Assembly: GCA_938002705.1 (NCBI GenBank)
Contig: CALLAG010000127.1
Coordinates: 1-10,290 of the forward strand
Length of the DNA stretch: 10,290 nt
Origin: an uncultured Saprospiraceae bacterium
GTDB taxonomy: Bacteria > Bacteroidota > Bacteroidia > Chitinophagales > Saprospiraceae
Direction of reading: 5' to 3'
Part shown: positions 1 to 6,146 of the stretch, piece after piece
Position numbering within the stretch: the stretch's first letter is position 1
Layout: the number at the start of each line of letters is the position of its first letter
Made by a program: the position numbers and the translations under genes
The notes under the pieces: model-generated
Seen by the model: the letters and a program-made list of their open reading frames with translations, nothing else
What the model was told of the DNA's origin: nothing
Database searches by the model: none

Positions 1-1
1 T

Positions 2-811
2 TATTATGCAATGCCGGTTATAGAAGAGAGGGTAAAGAATCGTGTGAGAAAACGAATTCAAGATAGATATGGAGATAATATCTACGATTATAAGAAACTC
101 GGCGATATAGAATTAGATGCGATTAATATACCAGAGACAACAATCGGAGGCGATTATTTTCCTGGTGTAGACAGATACCAGCAATTCTGTATGATATTTA
201 ATTCTAAGATGACAATAGAAGTAGATGGCTGTTATGAGTTCTCGCTCCACTCTGATGATGGATCTATCTTATAGATAGATGATCAGATTATCGTAGATAA
301 TGATGGCGGTCATCAGATGGAATTAACTAAGGATACAATAGCATTGAATAAGAGGGAGTACGATATCAAGTTGTGGTACTTCCAGGGTATGCCAGATCGA
401 TTTGGATTTATATTCGACTCTAAGTTGATCGGAAAGCTATCTGCATGTAATCAGGAGTTAGAGAATACGGAGATTAAGTTACAGAGTCACCTGTTATTCA
501 ATGTGGGAAGCTACACGCTCACTGGTGAAGCAAATAGTCTACTTTCAGAAATCGTCGATAGTATAGGTGATAGAGAAGTTAAGTCAATTGATGTCATAGG
601 TCATACGGATAACGTAGGAAGTGAAACGGACAACATGATATTGTCCGAGAGGAGAGCATCAGCCATAGTCAATGAGTTACGCAAAATAATAACAGATAGT
701 AGTGTCATAATTAACGCTACCGGAATGGGAGAAGATGCTCCTATAGCTACTAATGAGACATCTGAAGGTCGCAATAAGAATAGGCGAGTAGAGATCATTG
801 TGAAATATTAA
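2..811 (+). pseudogene. PA14-OmpA envelope protein, 5' partial, interrupted by in-frame amber codon
   Basis: The reading frame is open from the left edge, so the true start lies upstream; the first residues (YYAMP) look like the usual opening of a PA14 domain rather than a protein start. Codons 1 to about 145 form the PA14 domain, with the typical core SDDGSIL-stop-IDDQIIVDNDGGH. The stop is TAG at 272-274, where relatives have Tyr. The frame is unchanged on both sides, so this is one substitution, not a frameshift. Codons about 162-269 are an OmpA-type peptidoglycan-binding domain with the GHTDNVGS motif, LSERRA and a final NRRVEI; the Asp and Arg of these motifs bind diaminopimelate in the family. 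PA14 is a beta-sandwich often linked to carbohydrate binding. The product, if made, would be an outer-membrane or periplasmic wall-anchored protein. ATG codons at 11 and 317 would be internal starts and are unlikely to be native. It may be a pseudogene, a readthrough gene or a sequence error. Domain calls are firm; status is uncertain. Confidence 0.8.
262..280. repeat. perfect 8-bp inverted repeat centred on the amber codon
   Basis: ATCTATCT (262-269) and AGATAGAT (273-280) are exact reverse complements separated by the three bases TAT. The amber codon occupies 272-274. Its final G pairs with C268; a Tyr codon (TAT or TAC) would leave a mismatch there. Confidence 0.8.
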
Positions 812-818
812 TTATTTA

Positions 819-845
819 AAGCGAGAAGTGGGAGACCTTCGCTTC
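819..845 (+). repeat. palindromic repeat copy 1, possible weak terminator
   Basis: Eight bases after the OmpA stop codon, AAGCGA (819-824) can pair with TCGCTT (839-844). Bases 821-845 are a 25-base unit that recurs at 1004-1028 in the same orientation, with 22 of 25 bases identical. The inner part of this copy pairs poorly and no T-tract follows, so termination is only a possibility. Confidence 0.5.
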
Positions 846-1002
846 TTAAATTTATTCGTAAGAATGCTATAGTGTTCCTTCCCATTTTATGAGGAGAAGG
901 TCAGGATGGGGTAAGTGGATAATAGTTGTTTTAAAATCTGACAATCAGTCTCTTATATGTTTTTGTCAATTTCAGTATGTATTTTGTTTGCTATCACGGG
1001 CC

Positions 1003-1028
1003 AGCGAGAGGTCGAAGACCTTCGCTTC
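1003..1028. terminator. palindromic repeat copy 2, strong hairpin between convergent genes
   Basis: AGCGA (1003-1007), a bulged G, then AGGTC (1009-1013) pair with GACCTTCGCT (1017-1026) around a GAA loop, giving ten pairs with one bulge. It lies 25 bases beyond the stop of the minus-strand gene and about 190 beyond the + strand OmpA gene, where a bidirectional terminator would be expected. Neither side has a clear T-tract. The 25-base core (1004-1028) is the second copy of the repeat at 821-845. Confidence 0.45.
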
Positions 1029-1050
1029 GTAATTGCAATCCTGAGAATGT

Positions 1051-1710
1051 TTATTCTTGATCACATACTTTAGAGTAATACTCGAGGATATCTACGAAAG
1101 TCTCTAGCTTATCCTTATGATCTTCTATAGATTCTGAAAATGCATCACAATGCAGACTCATGTATCTGATCATCCTTCTTTTCATCTTCCTGCTGTCCAG
1201 TTTTTTAGCACCTTTATCTTCCTCATCAATTTCTATTAGATAACCGATGTGAGGAAACTTAATGGCGAACTTCAAATCTTTATCTACGTATGTAAAAAAT
1301 AGTGGATAGTTACGGATAAAGAGGAAGCTACTTCTTTCTCTGTGGTAATATTGATAAGCCTCAATGCTCTCAGAATTATAGATTTGTGCTGCCCAGCAAT
1401 TGCGTCTATCTTGTTTAAGCTTTGTACAGCGCTTATTATATTTGGCTATTCTGTGATTATGATATATACCAAGCTCCTTATTTATAAATAAACCTATCTC
1501 ATTTATATCTTTGCTTTTGTACTTTATCTTTTTGGAACTTTTGTTTTTCCTAAAGACAAAATCTGTAGATGTAGAATCAAAATTCTTGATAAAACCCACA
1601 TGCTTTTCTCCACTATGCAATAAGATATAGCCCTTCTTATAATCCTGAGCAGAGGCATTACTGTATGTTAGAAGAGTGATAAGTAGAATGAAGAACTTAT
1701 AGTATTTCAT
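1051..1710 (-). CDS. secreted protein of unknown function
   Basis: The 219-residue product starts with a clear signal peptide: KYYK, a hydrophobic stretch at about residues 6-16, and an ASA-Q site that suggests cleavage after residue 21. The mature N-terminus (KKGYILLHSGEKHVGFI, about 24-41) recalls secreted Bacteroidota proteins that begin with a pattern like GYI-L-x-GD-x-x-x-G-I followed by a short basic beta region (FVFRKNKSSKKIKYKS), but I cannot name a family. The remainder is charged and rich in Lys, Tyr and Arg. Cysteines occur at about residues 94, 105, 189 and 216. No catalytic motif, second membrane segment or lipobox is visible. It stands alone, convergent with the PA14-OmpA gene and divergent from the coiled-coil gene. 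The start is fixed by the signal peptide. The function is unknown; a periplasmic or surface role is inferred only from export. Confidence 0.75.
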   Translation of the reverse strand: MKYYKFFILLITLLTYSNASAQDYKKGYILLHSGEKHVGFIKNFDSTSTDFVFRKNKSSKKIKYKSKDINEIGLFINKELGIYHNHRIAKYNKRCTKLKQDRRNCWAAQIYNSESIEAYQYYHRERSSFLFIRNYPLFFTYVDKDLKFAIKFPHIGYLIEIDEEDKGAKKLDSRKMKRRMIRYMSLHCDAFSESIEDHKDKLETFVDILEYYSKVCDQE

Positions 1711-1761
1711 AGTTTTCCTGACTATCAGTTAATGGATTGTCCTATTTCTGATATTAAATAT

Positions 1762-1798
1762 ACAAGCTTATATACTATATATCAGACCTACAGCTTGT
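1762..1798. repeat. 7-bp inverted repeat with 23-base spacer
   Basis: ACAAGCT (1762-1768) and AGCTTGT (1792-1798) are exact reverse complements. The spacer is A+T-rich. It lies 52-88 bases upstream of the minus-strand gene start, so it could be an operator or a leader hairpin of that gene. Confidence 0.4.
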
Positions 1799-1800
1799 GC

Positions 1801-1823
1801 AAATCATTGACTAATAATGATTT
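1801..1823. repeat. 8-bp inverted repeat, possible operator
   Basis: AAATCATT (1801-1808) and AATGATTT (1816-1823) are exact reverse complements around seven bases. The size and spacing fit a dimeric regulator site. It begins two bases after the preceding inverted repeat. Confidence 0.45.
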
Positions 1824-1978
1824 CGTCTACCCATAAGGTGGATTTTGTATTTCTAATGTATAATCCAGGTTTATCTATAAAATGCTGACATTAGACGATA
1901 ATCCCCCGATATAGGAATTATAGACTGTTAATATGAGTTTTGCTTATATATAAGGGAAATACATATGATGTAAAATCG

Positions 1979-1986
1979 TATTTTTG
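1979..1986 (+). promoter_or_regulatory. -7 promoter box for the 2018-3034 gene
   Basis: TATTTTTG is a perfect match to the Bacteroidota -7 consensus TAnnTTTG. It ends 31 bases before the ATG at 2018, leaving room for a short leader. No TTG element sits at the usual 19-21 base distance upstream, so the call is tentative. Confidence 0.4.
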
Positions 1987-2017
1987 ACCTTATAATTGCT
2001 CATTTTTTAACATTTAC

Positions 2018-3034
2018 ATGCTCGATAATAGACGAAAATCTTTTTGGCGAAAGCCTGAAGGCATCACAGGCTTGATATTTCTTATAGGAGCACTCCTTCT
2101 GGGAGGAGCACTTATCAGTTCAGGAATAGGAGCTATCATGACATTCATAGGTACTACAGGAGGACTGATAACTACATTGGCTAGTTTGGGTCTGATCATA
2201 TATATGGCATTAGATGGTAAGGCTCGTAATCTCGTATCATATCTATATAAGAGTACGATGAGATGGATCACGGGACTATTCGTTACTATAGATCCTATAG
2301 GTATCCTTAAGAACTATGTCGATGACCTCAAGAAGAACCTTAAGAAGATGCGTATGCAGATAGGTAAGCTCAGAGGTCAGATGCATATCCTTAAGGAGAT
2401 GATCATCAATAATCAGAAGCAGATCAAGACCAATCTCGACCTTGCAGCTGCTGCAAGAGATAATCAGCAACAGGCTGTCCTTATTCTCAAAAGCCGTAAA
2501 GCAGGTAGACTCAAGGAATCCAATATGAAATTGGATGACCTCTACAAGAGAATGGAAGTCCTCTATAGAGTATTATCTAAGATGTATGAGAATTCTTACA
2601 TCCTATCAGAGGATATAGAAGACCAAGTCAATCTTAAGGCACAAGAACGTAAAGCGATGCTGGCAGGTCACTCAGCTATGAAGTCGGCGATGAGTATCAT
2701 CAAGGGGGATGCAGATAAAAGGTTGATGTTTGACCAAGCGCTAGAACATATCGCTGATGATGTCAGTAATAAAGTAGGGGAGATGGAGCAATTCATGGAG
2801 ATGTCAGAAGACTTTATGAATTCTATAGATCTGCAGAATGGTATCTTCGAGGAGAAGGGTATGCAGATGCTCGATGAGTGGGAGAAGAAGTCGACATCTC
2901 TATTATTAGGTACAGAAAAAGAAGATCTTATAACTTCTGCTAATAATGACAGTGATGTATTAGATCTTAATGCTCCTGTGAGAGAACCAGAAAAGTTAGG
3001 CAGATCTAATCAGTACGATACTTTTTTCGAATAG
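2018..3034 (+). CDS. two-TM coiled-coil membrane protein, possibly PspA/Vipp1-like
   Basis: The product has 338 residues. A short basic N-terminus (RRKSFWRK) is followed by two glycine-rich membrane segments at about 16-38 and 42-64. A second hydrophobic, possibly amphipathic stretch lies near 82-97. From about 98 to 290 it is predicted to be long charged helices with heptad-like spacing (LKKNLKKMRMQIGKLRG and onward). The tail (about 295-338) is polar and probably disordered. An Ala-rich turn near 142-147 followed by KSRKAGRLKE recalls the helical hairpin of PspA/IM30, but PspA has no two-TM N-terminus, so this is a weak analogy rather than an assignment. There is no signal peptide; the coiled coil is probably cytoplasmic. 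A -7 box lies upstream, and the binding-protein gene starts 59 bases downstream, so this is probably the first gene of the transporter operon. It may scaffold or regulate the transporter. I do not recognise the family. Confidence 0.8.
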   Translation: MLDNRRKSFWRKPEGITGLIFLIGALLLGGALISSGIGAIMTFIGTTGGLITTLASLGLIIYMALDGKARNLVSYLYKSTMRWITGLFVTIDPIGILKNYVDDLKKNLKKMRMQIGKLRGQMHILKEMIINNQKQIKTNLDLAAAARDNQQQAVLILKSRKAGRLKESNMKLDDLYKRMEVLYRVLSKMYENSYILSEDIEDQVNLKAQERKAMLAGHSAMKSAMSIIKGDADKRLMFDQALEHIADDVSNKVGEMEQFMEMSEDFMNSIDLQNGIFEEKGMQMLDEWEKKSTSLLLGTEKEDLITSANNDSDVLDLNAPVREPEKLGRSNQYDTFFE

Positions 3035-3093
3035 ATAATTATACAGAATTCACTTATACATACGTAATTGCAAATAAATTTAAAACACATATA

Positions 3094-4743
3094 ATGGCAA
3101 GACGACTCACTACTTTTTCTAAGTTATTAATTGTTCTATTGATCCTTGCAGGATTGTTTTTTGGTGGACAATACATCATGAATAATACGCAGATAGGACA
3201 AGATCTAAAAGATAAAGCAGAACAAGAAAAAACAGAATCCAATGATTCTGATAGCAGAAATAATGATACTTCTAATGCTGATACGAAAACGGCAAGCAGT
3301 AAAGACGGCGGCCTATTCAATAAGAGTAATCGTAGTGGCAGCAAGGATGGTAAGGTGCTCAGGGTACAGTTAGTAACTTGGCCAGGATATGCGCCGGGAC
3401 TATACTTTAATGAAGGTGCTGACGCCAATACGCGAAGTCGATTCTATAAAGACTATGGCTTCAAAGTAGAATTTACAAGAGAAGATGATCTTATCAATGC
3501 GATGAATGCATGGTTAGCTGATGAGTATGATGTTATCGTACAGACGGCGGATGCATATCCATTATACACGTCCATTCCAGATGTGATGGCATTTAACCCG
3601 AGAGCATTCATACAGACGGATTGGTCGAGAGGTGGTGATGCCATTATCGCTAAGAGAGGTATCAATTCTATCAATGATCTCAGAGGTAAGCGTATAGCTC
3701 TTGCTGTACCAGCACCTGCCCAGACGATGTTGATCACAGCACTGGAGTCAGCAGGTATGACGATAGATGATGTCAAGGTCATTAAGACGACTGATAATAT
3801 CGCCGCAGCGGAATTATTCCAATCTAATGATGTAGATGCCGCAGTAGTATGGAGTCCATTCGATATAGAAGCGACGAGTAAGGTACCTGGTTCTAAGATA
3901 TTACTGACGACTGTAGAGCAGTCTCATATCATAGGTGACATCATGTTAGCAAAGGAAAGCGTGATGAAAGAGAAGAGAGATATGTTCAACGGATTCTACG
4001 AAGGATGGATGAGAGCAGTAGCAGAAATGAATAACGCCGGTAATAAAGAAAAAGCAGCCAAATACTTAGGCGAATTTCTTCAGTTACCACTTGCTGATGC
4101 ACAAGGAGCTATGACGACGGTCCACTATGCAAGTCATGGTGACAATATGGATTTCTTTGGGTTAAATAAGTCATACAGAGGTATGCAGGGAGCCGACCTC
4201 TACAGTAAGATGAACACCAAATTTGTAGAGATGGGTGATAGCGAAGGTGTAGGTCCAGCATGGCGAAACGTAATTAATACAAGCCCCATACTTGCAGCTA
4301 ACTCTAAGTTACAAGGTGCTCAGTATGCGAGCGAGGGTGCTAAGACATTCACACCTCCTACTCCGAAAGCAAAAACTGTAACGCCGATAGCCTCTAAGCC
4401 AGTAAGTATAAGTTTTAATACAGGTCAGTATCAGTTAACTGAAAATGCTAAGACGATCATAGATCTACAATTCGCTGAGACGGCTAAGTCATTCGGTAAT
4501 ATGAGAATACGTATAGAAGGTAATACTGATAATGTAGGTGCTCCTGCTATGAATCAGAAACTATCAGAAAAGAGAGCGAGAGCGGTAGCACAATATCTAC
4601 AGAATACTTATCAGATGGATGCTAATAGATTCGTGGTTATCGGTAATGGTCCTAATAAGCCAGTACCAGGCTGTGAGAGAAATCAAGATAACGCTTGTAA
4701 GGCTAAGAATAGAAGAACAGATTTCCAGTTAATCCCGGGATAA
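3094..4743 (+). CDS. membrane-anchored ABC solute-binding protein fused to OmpA domain
   Basis: The 549-residue product has four parts. Residues 9-29 form one hydrophobic helix after MARRLTTFSK, with no signal-peptidase site or lipobox, so it probably stays as an inner-membrane anchor. Residues about 31-86 are a polar Ser/Asp/Lys/Asn linker. Residues about 88-400 resemble the NMT1/TauA/SsuA type of solute-binding protein, with TWPGYAPG (95-102), YDVIVQTADAYP (145-156), INDLRGKRIAL (193-203) and DVDAAVVWSPF (246-256). A Pro/Thr/Lys linker (about 419-436) leads to a C-terminal OmpA domain (about 437-548) with EGNTDNVG (475-482), LSEKRA (490-495) and KNRRTDF (538-544). The domain has a Cys pair at 527 and 535 that could form a disulfide. 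The protein should span the periplasm from inner membrane to peptidoglycan. The permease gene follows after 16 bases, and the ATPase gene lies further on, supporting a transporter role. The ligand cannot be read from sequence; taurine, nitrate, sulfonate or thiamine precursors are only family precedents. Confidence 0.9.
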   Translation: MARRLTTFSKLLIVLLILAGLFFGGQYIMNNTQIGQDLKDKAEQEKTESNDSDSRNNDTSNADTKTASSKDGGLFNKSNRSGSKDGKVLRVQLVTWPGYAPGLYFNEGADANTRSRFYKDYGFKVEFTREDDLINAMNAWLADEYDVIVQTADAYPLYTSIPDVMAFNPRAFIQTDWSRGGDAIIAKRGINSINDLRGKRIALAVPAPAQTMLITALESAGMTIDDVKVIKTTDNIAAAELFQSNDVDAAVVWSPFDIEATSKVPGSKILLTTVEQSHIIGDIMLAKESVMKEKRDMFNGFYEGWMRAVAEMNNAGNKEKAAKYLGEFLQLPLADAQGAMTTVHYASHGDNMDFFGLNKSYRGMQGADLYSKMNTKFVEMGDSEGVGPAWRNVINTSPILAANSKLQGAQYASEGAKTFTPPTPKAKTVTPIASKPVSISFNTGQYQLTENAKTIIDLQFAETAKSFGNMRIRIEGNTDNVGAPAMNQKLSEKRARAVAQYLQNTYQMDANRFVVIGNGPNKPVPGCERNQDNACKAKNRRTDFQLIPG

Positions 4744-4759
4744 TACTTTAATCTAATAG

Positions 4760-5809
4760 ATGAGTTGGTTATTTAATCTTAGAGGAGATATCCCTAAGCA
4801 ATATAGATTGTTATTAGAAGTACTAGGCGTCGCCTTATTACTTCTTATATGGTTTATATTATCATATGGTGAGGACCCTATTATGTCTAAGTTGACATTG
4901 CCATCACCAGGGGAGGTATTCTCTTCGTATGGTGAGATGATCACTCAGAATGATCTTATTAAGAATACCTTTCGTTCTATTGGGCTCAATCTTGGTGGTT
5001 ATATCAAGGCTCTGCTATGGACGATTCCACTCGGATTTATTATCGGTCTATTCCCTCTGTTCAGAGGACTTTTTCATAGGACGATAGATGCGATAAGATT
5101 TGTGCCGCTTGCGGCATGTACGGTACTATTCATAGTATGGTATGGGACGAGCATTCCTATGAAGGTTAACTTCCTGGCATTCGGTATATTTATATTCTTA
5201 CTGCCGATTGTCATACAGAGAATATTCGAGGTCCAGGATGTCTACCTCAAGACGGTATATACGATAGGGGCTAATAAGTGGCAGACGATTAAGTCCGTAT
5301 ATATCCCTTCCGTTATGTCTAAGTTGATAGATGATGTTAGGATATTGACAGCGATATCATGGACCTATATCGTAGTGGCTGAGACGATTAATTCTGAGGA
5401 GGGTGGCCTCGGTGCATTAACCTATATCGTCAGGCGACAATCACAGACGGATAAGCTATTCGGTATACTCTTACTTTTTATTTTCATAGGAATAATTCAA
5501 GATAGAATATTCGTAAGATTAGATAAGGAGCTCTTTCCACATAAGTATCAGATTAAGGATGCACATAAGCACAGTTCTGAGGATAAAGCATCTGTATGGG
5601 ATTCTATATTTGATTTTTCATTTATGGCATTTATATGGTCAGCATTGGGCATCTATGTAGTATTAACGATTAATGAATTTGTGGGATTCCTTGGAGGTAT
5701 TAAGGTGATAGATTATCTATTCGGTGATTCTTGCTGGGCATTCCATGTTGTGATGTTGAGTGTTATAGCGTATAAGGCTAGGAAGGTTTGGAAGAAGAGA
5801 GCAGTTTAG
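4760..5809 (+). CDS. TauC/SsuC-like ABC permease with extra C-terminal membrane module
   Basis: The 349-residue permease belongs to the binding-protein-dependent transport family. Predicted membrane helices lie near 18-36, 75-100, 113-130, 136-153, 195-209 and 233-248. The N-terminal LPSPGEVF (47-54) is typical of TauC/SsuC/NitT permeases. The EAA-type coupling loop is clear at about 160-190 (TIGANKWQTIKSVYIPS), with Gly170 at the conserved position for ATPase docking. Family members are usually about 250-280 residues; this one carries a further 90 residues with a His/Lys-rich stretch (260-276) and probably two more helices (about 285-303 and 323-338). It is translated closely after the binding-protein gene. 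The ATPase gene at 6147 is the expected partner. Substrate unknown. Transport family is firm; the role of the extension is not known. Confidence 0.9.
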   Translation: MSWLFNLRGDIPKQYRLLLEVLGVALLLLIWFILSYGEDPIMSKLTLPSPGEVFSSYGEMITQNDLIKNTFRSIGLNLGGYIKALLWTIPLGFIIGLFPLFRGLFHRTIDAIRFVPLAACTVLFIVWYGTSIPMKVNFLAFGIFIFLLPIVIQRIFEVQDVYLKTVYTIGANKWQTIKSVYIPSVMSKLIDDVRILTAISWTYIVVAETINSEEGGLGALTYIVRRQSQTDKLFGILLLFIFIGIIQDRIFVRLDKELFPHKYQIKDAHKHSSEDKASVWDSIFDFSFMAFIWSALGIYVVLTINEFVGFLGGIKVIDYLFGDSCWAFHVVMLSVIAYKARKVWKKRAV

Positions 5810-5810
5810 T

Positions 5811-5913
5811 AGTTACTAGTTTAGAGTTACAAGTTACTAGTTAAGATTGGTGAGTCTTATGATTCTTGGATAGGTAAAGGAAGTACTAAGAGTTACTAGT
5901 GACGAGTTACTAG
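5811..5913. repeat. four copies of AGTTACTAG(T)
   Basis: Copies lie at 5811-5820, 5832-5841, 5891-5900 and 5905-5913; the last lacks the final T. A partial AGAGTTAC is at 5823-5830. The unit contains the palindrome ACTAGT. Spacing is irregular and the first copy starts two bases after the permease stop. Confidence 0.75.
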
Positions 5914-5960
5914 ATCGTAAAGAAGTAGAAAGTGGAAGAGGTATAAGGGATTAAGAGATG

Positions 5961-6003
5961 TGATCAGTGTAATCTGAGAAATCAATTTAATTCTGCGATT
6001 CAG
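5961..6003. repeat. degenerate 9-10 base period repeat tract
   Basis: The tract reads as successive variants of a short unit: TGATCAG, TGTAATCTG, AGAAATCAA, TTTAATTCTG, CGATTCAG. From general knowledge, strings of ATCTGTG/ATCTGCG-like units are common between genes in Bacteroidota. Their role is unclear. Confidence 0.45.
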
Positions 6004-6056
6004 ACAAAAGTGGTGTAAAAGTGTTACGATAACTAAAAGAGTATGCCGAAGGCTAC

Positions 6057-6085
6057 AAAGGCTTCAGCTTGGATGAAGCTCTTTT
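6057..6085 (+). terminator. hairpin upstream of the ATPase gene, possible terminator or attenuator
   Basis: AAAGGCTTCA (6057-6066) pairs with TGAAGC plus CTTT (6074-6079 and 6081-6084) around a seven-base loop, with T6080 bulged. The 3' arm ends in TTTT, giving a short U-run as in a weak intrinsic terminator. An alternative outer pairing joins AAAAGAG (6035-6041) to CTCTTTT (6079-6085), so two competing structures are possible. If it terminates, the ATPase and downstream genes would need another promoter. Confidence 0.45.
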
Positions 6086-6146
6086 AATAGAGACTTAGAT
6101 AGAAGTAATTATCAATATTTTGAATATAAAATTAGAATCATAATAA

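Larger units (their letters stand above)
1711..2017. other. divergent intergenic control region
   Basis: These 307 A+T-rich bases separate the starts of two divergent genes. I see no coding potential. They hold two neighbouring inverted repeats (1762-1798 and 1801-1823) and one good rightward -7 promoter box (1979-1986). No matching leftward Bacteroidota box was found. Confidence 0.6.
5810..6146. other. non-coding spacer inside the transporter gene cluster
   Basis: These 337 bases separate permease and ATPase genes although neighbouring gaps are 16, 22 and -4 bases. No credible gene is visible on either strand. The spacer contains tandem AGTTACTAG repeats (5811-5913), a degenerate ATCTG/ATCAG repeat tract (5961-6003), and a strong hairpin (6057-6084). 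The last 60 bases before the ATPase start are A+T-rich and could hold a promoter, although only an imperfect -7 box (TATTTTG, 6116-6122) is seen. Confidence 0.6.

Noticed and set aside
2..811. Genetic-code reassignment of TAG as an explanation of the amber codon
   Set aside because: TAG is the natural end of several other genes here (3032-3034, 5807-5809, 6939-6941, 9663-9665), each at the expected family length or followed by non-coding sequence.
11..811. Two separate genes (11-274 and 317-811)
   Set aside because: Both are in the same frame, and one PA14 domain runs across the stop. Neither piece starts or ends at a domain boundary, so they are parts of one gene.
3035..3093. Separate promoter for the binding-protein gene
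   Set aside because: No TAnnTTTG box is present in these 59 bases, so cotranscription with the coiled-coil gene is simpler.
3054..3782. Minus-strand open frames opposite the binding-protein gene
   Set aside because: They lie wholly or mostly opposite a well-supported gene, show no recognisable motifs, and have the low-complexity composition of an antisense shadow. The same applies to 601-798, 2014-2271, 2276-2470, 4753-4944 and 6218-6493 on the minus strand.
5811..5913. CRISPR array
   Set aside because: The unit is only 9-10 bases, spacing is irregular (11, 49 and 4 bases between copies), and no cas genes are nearby.
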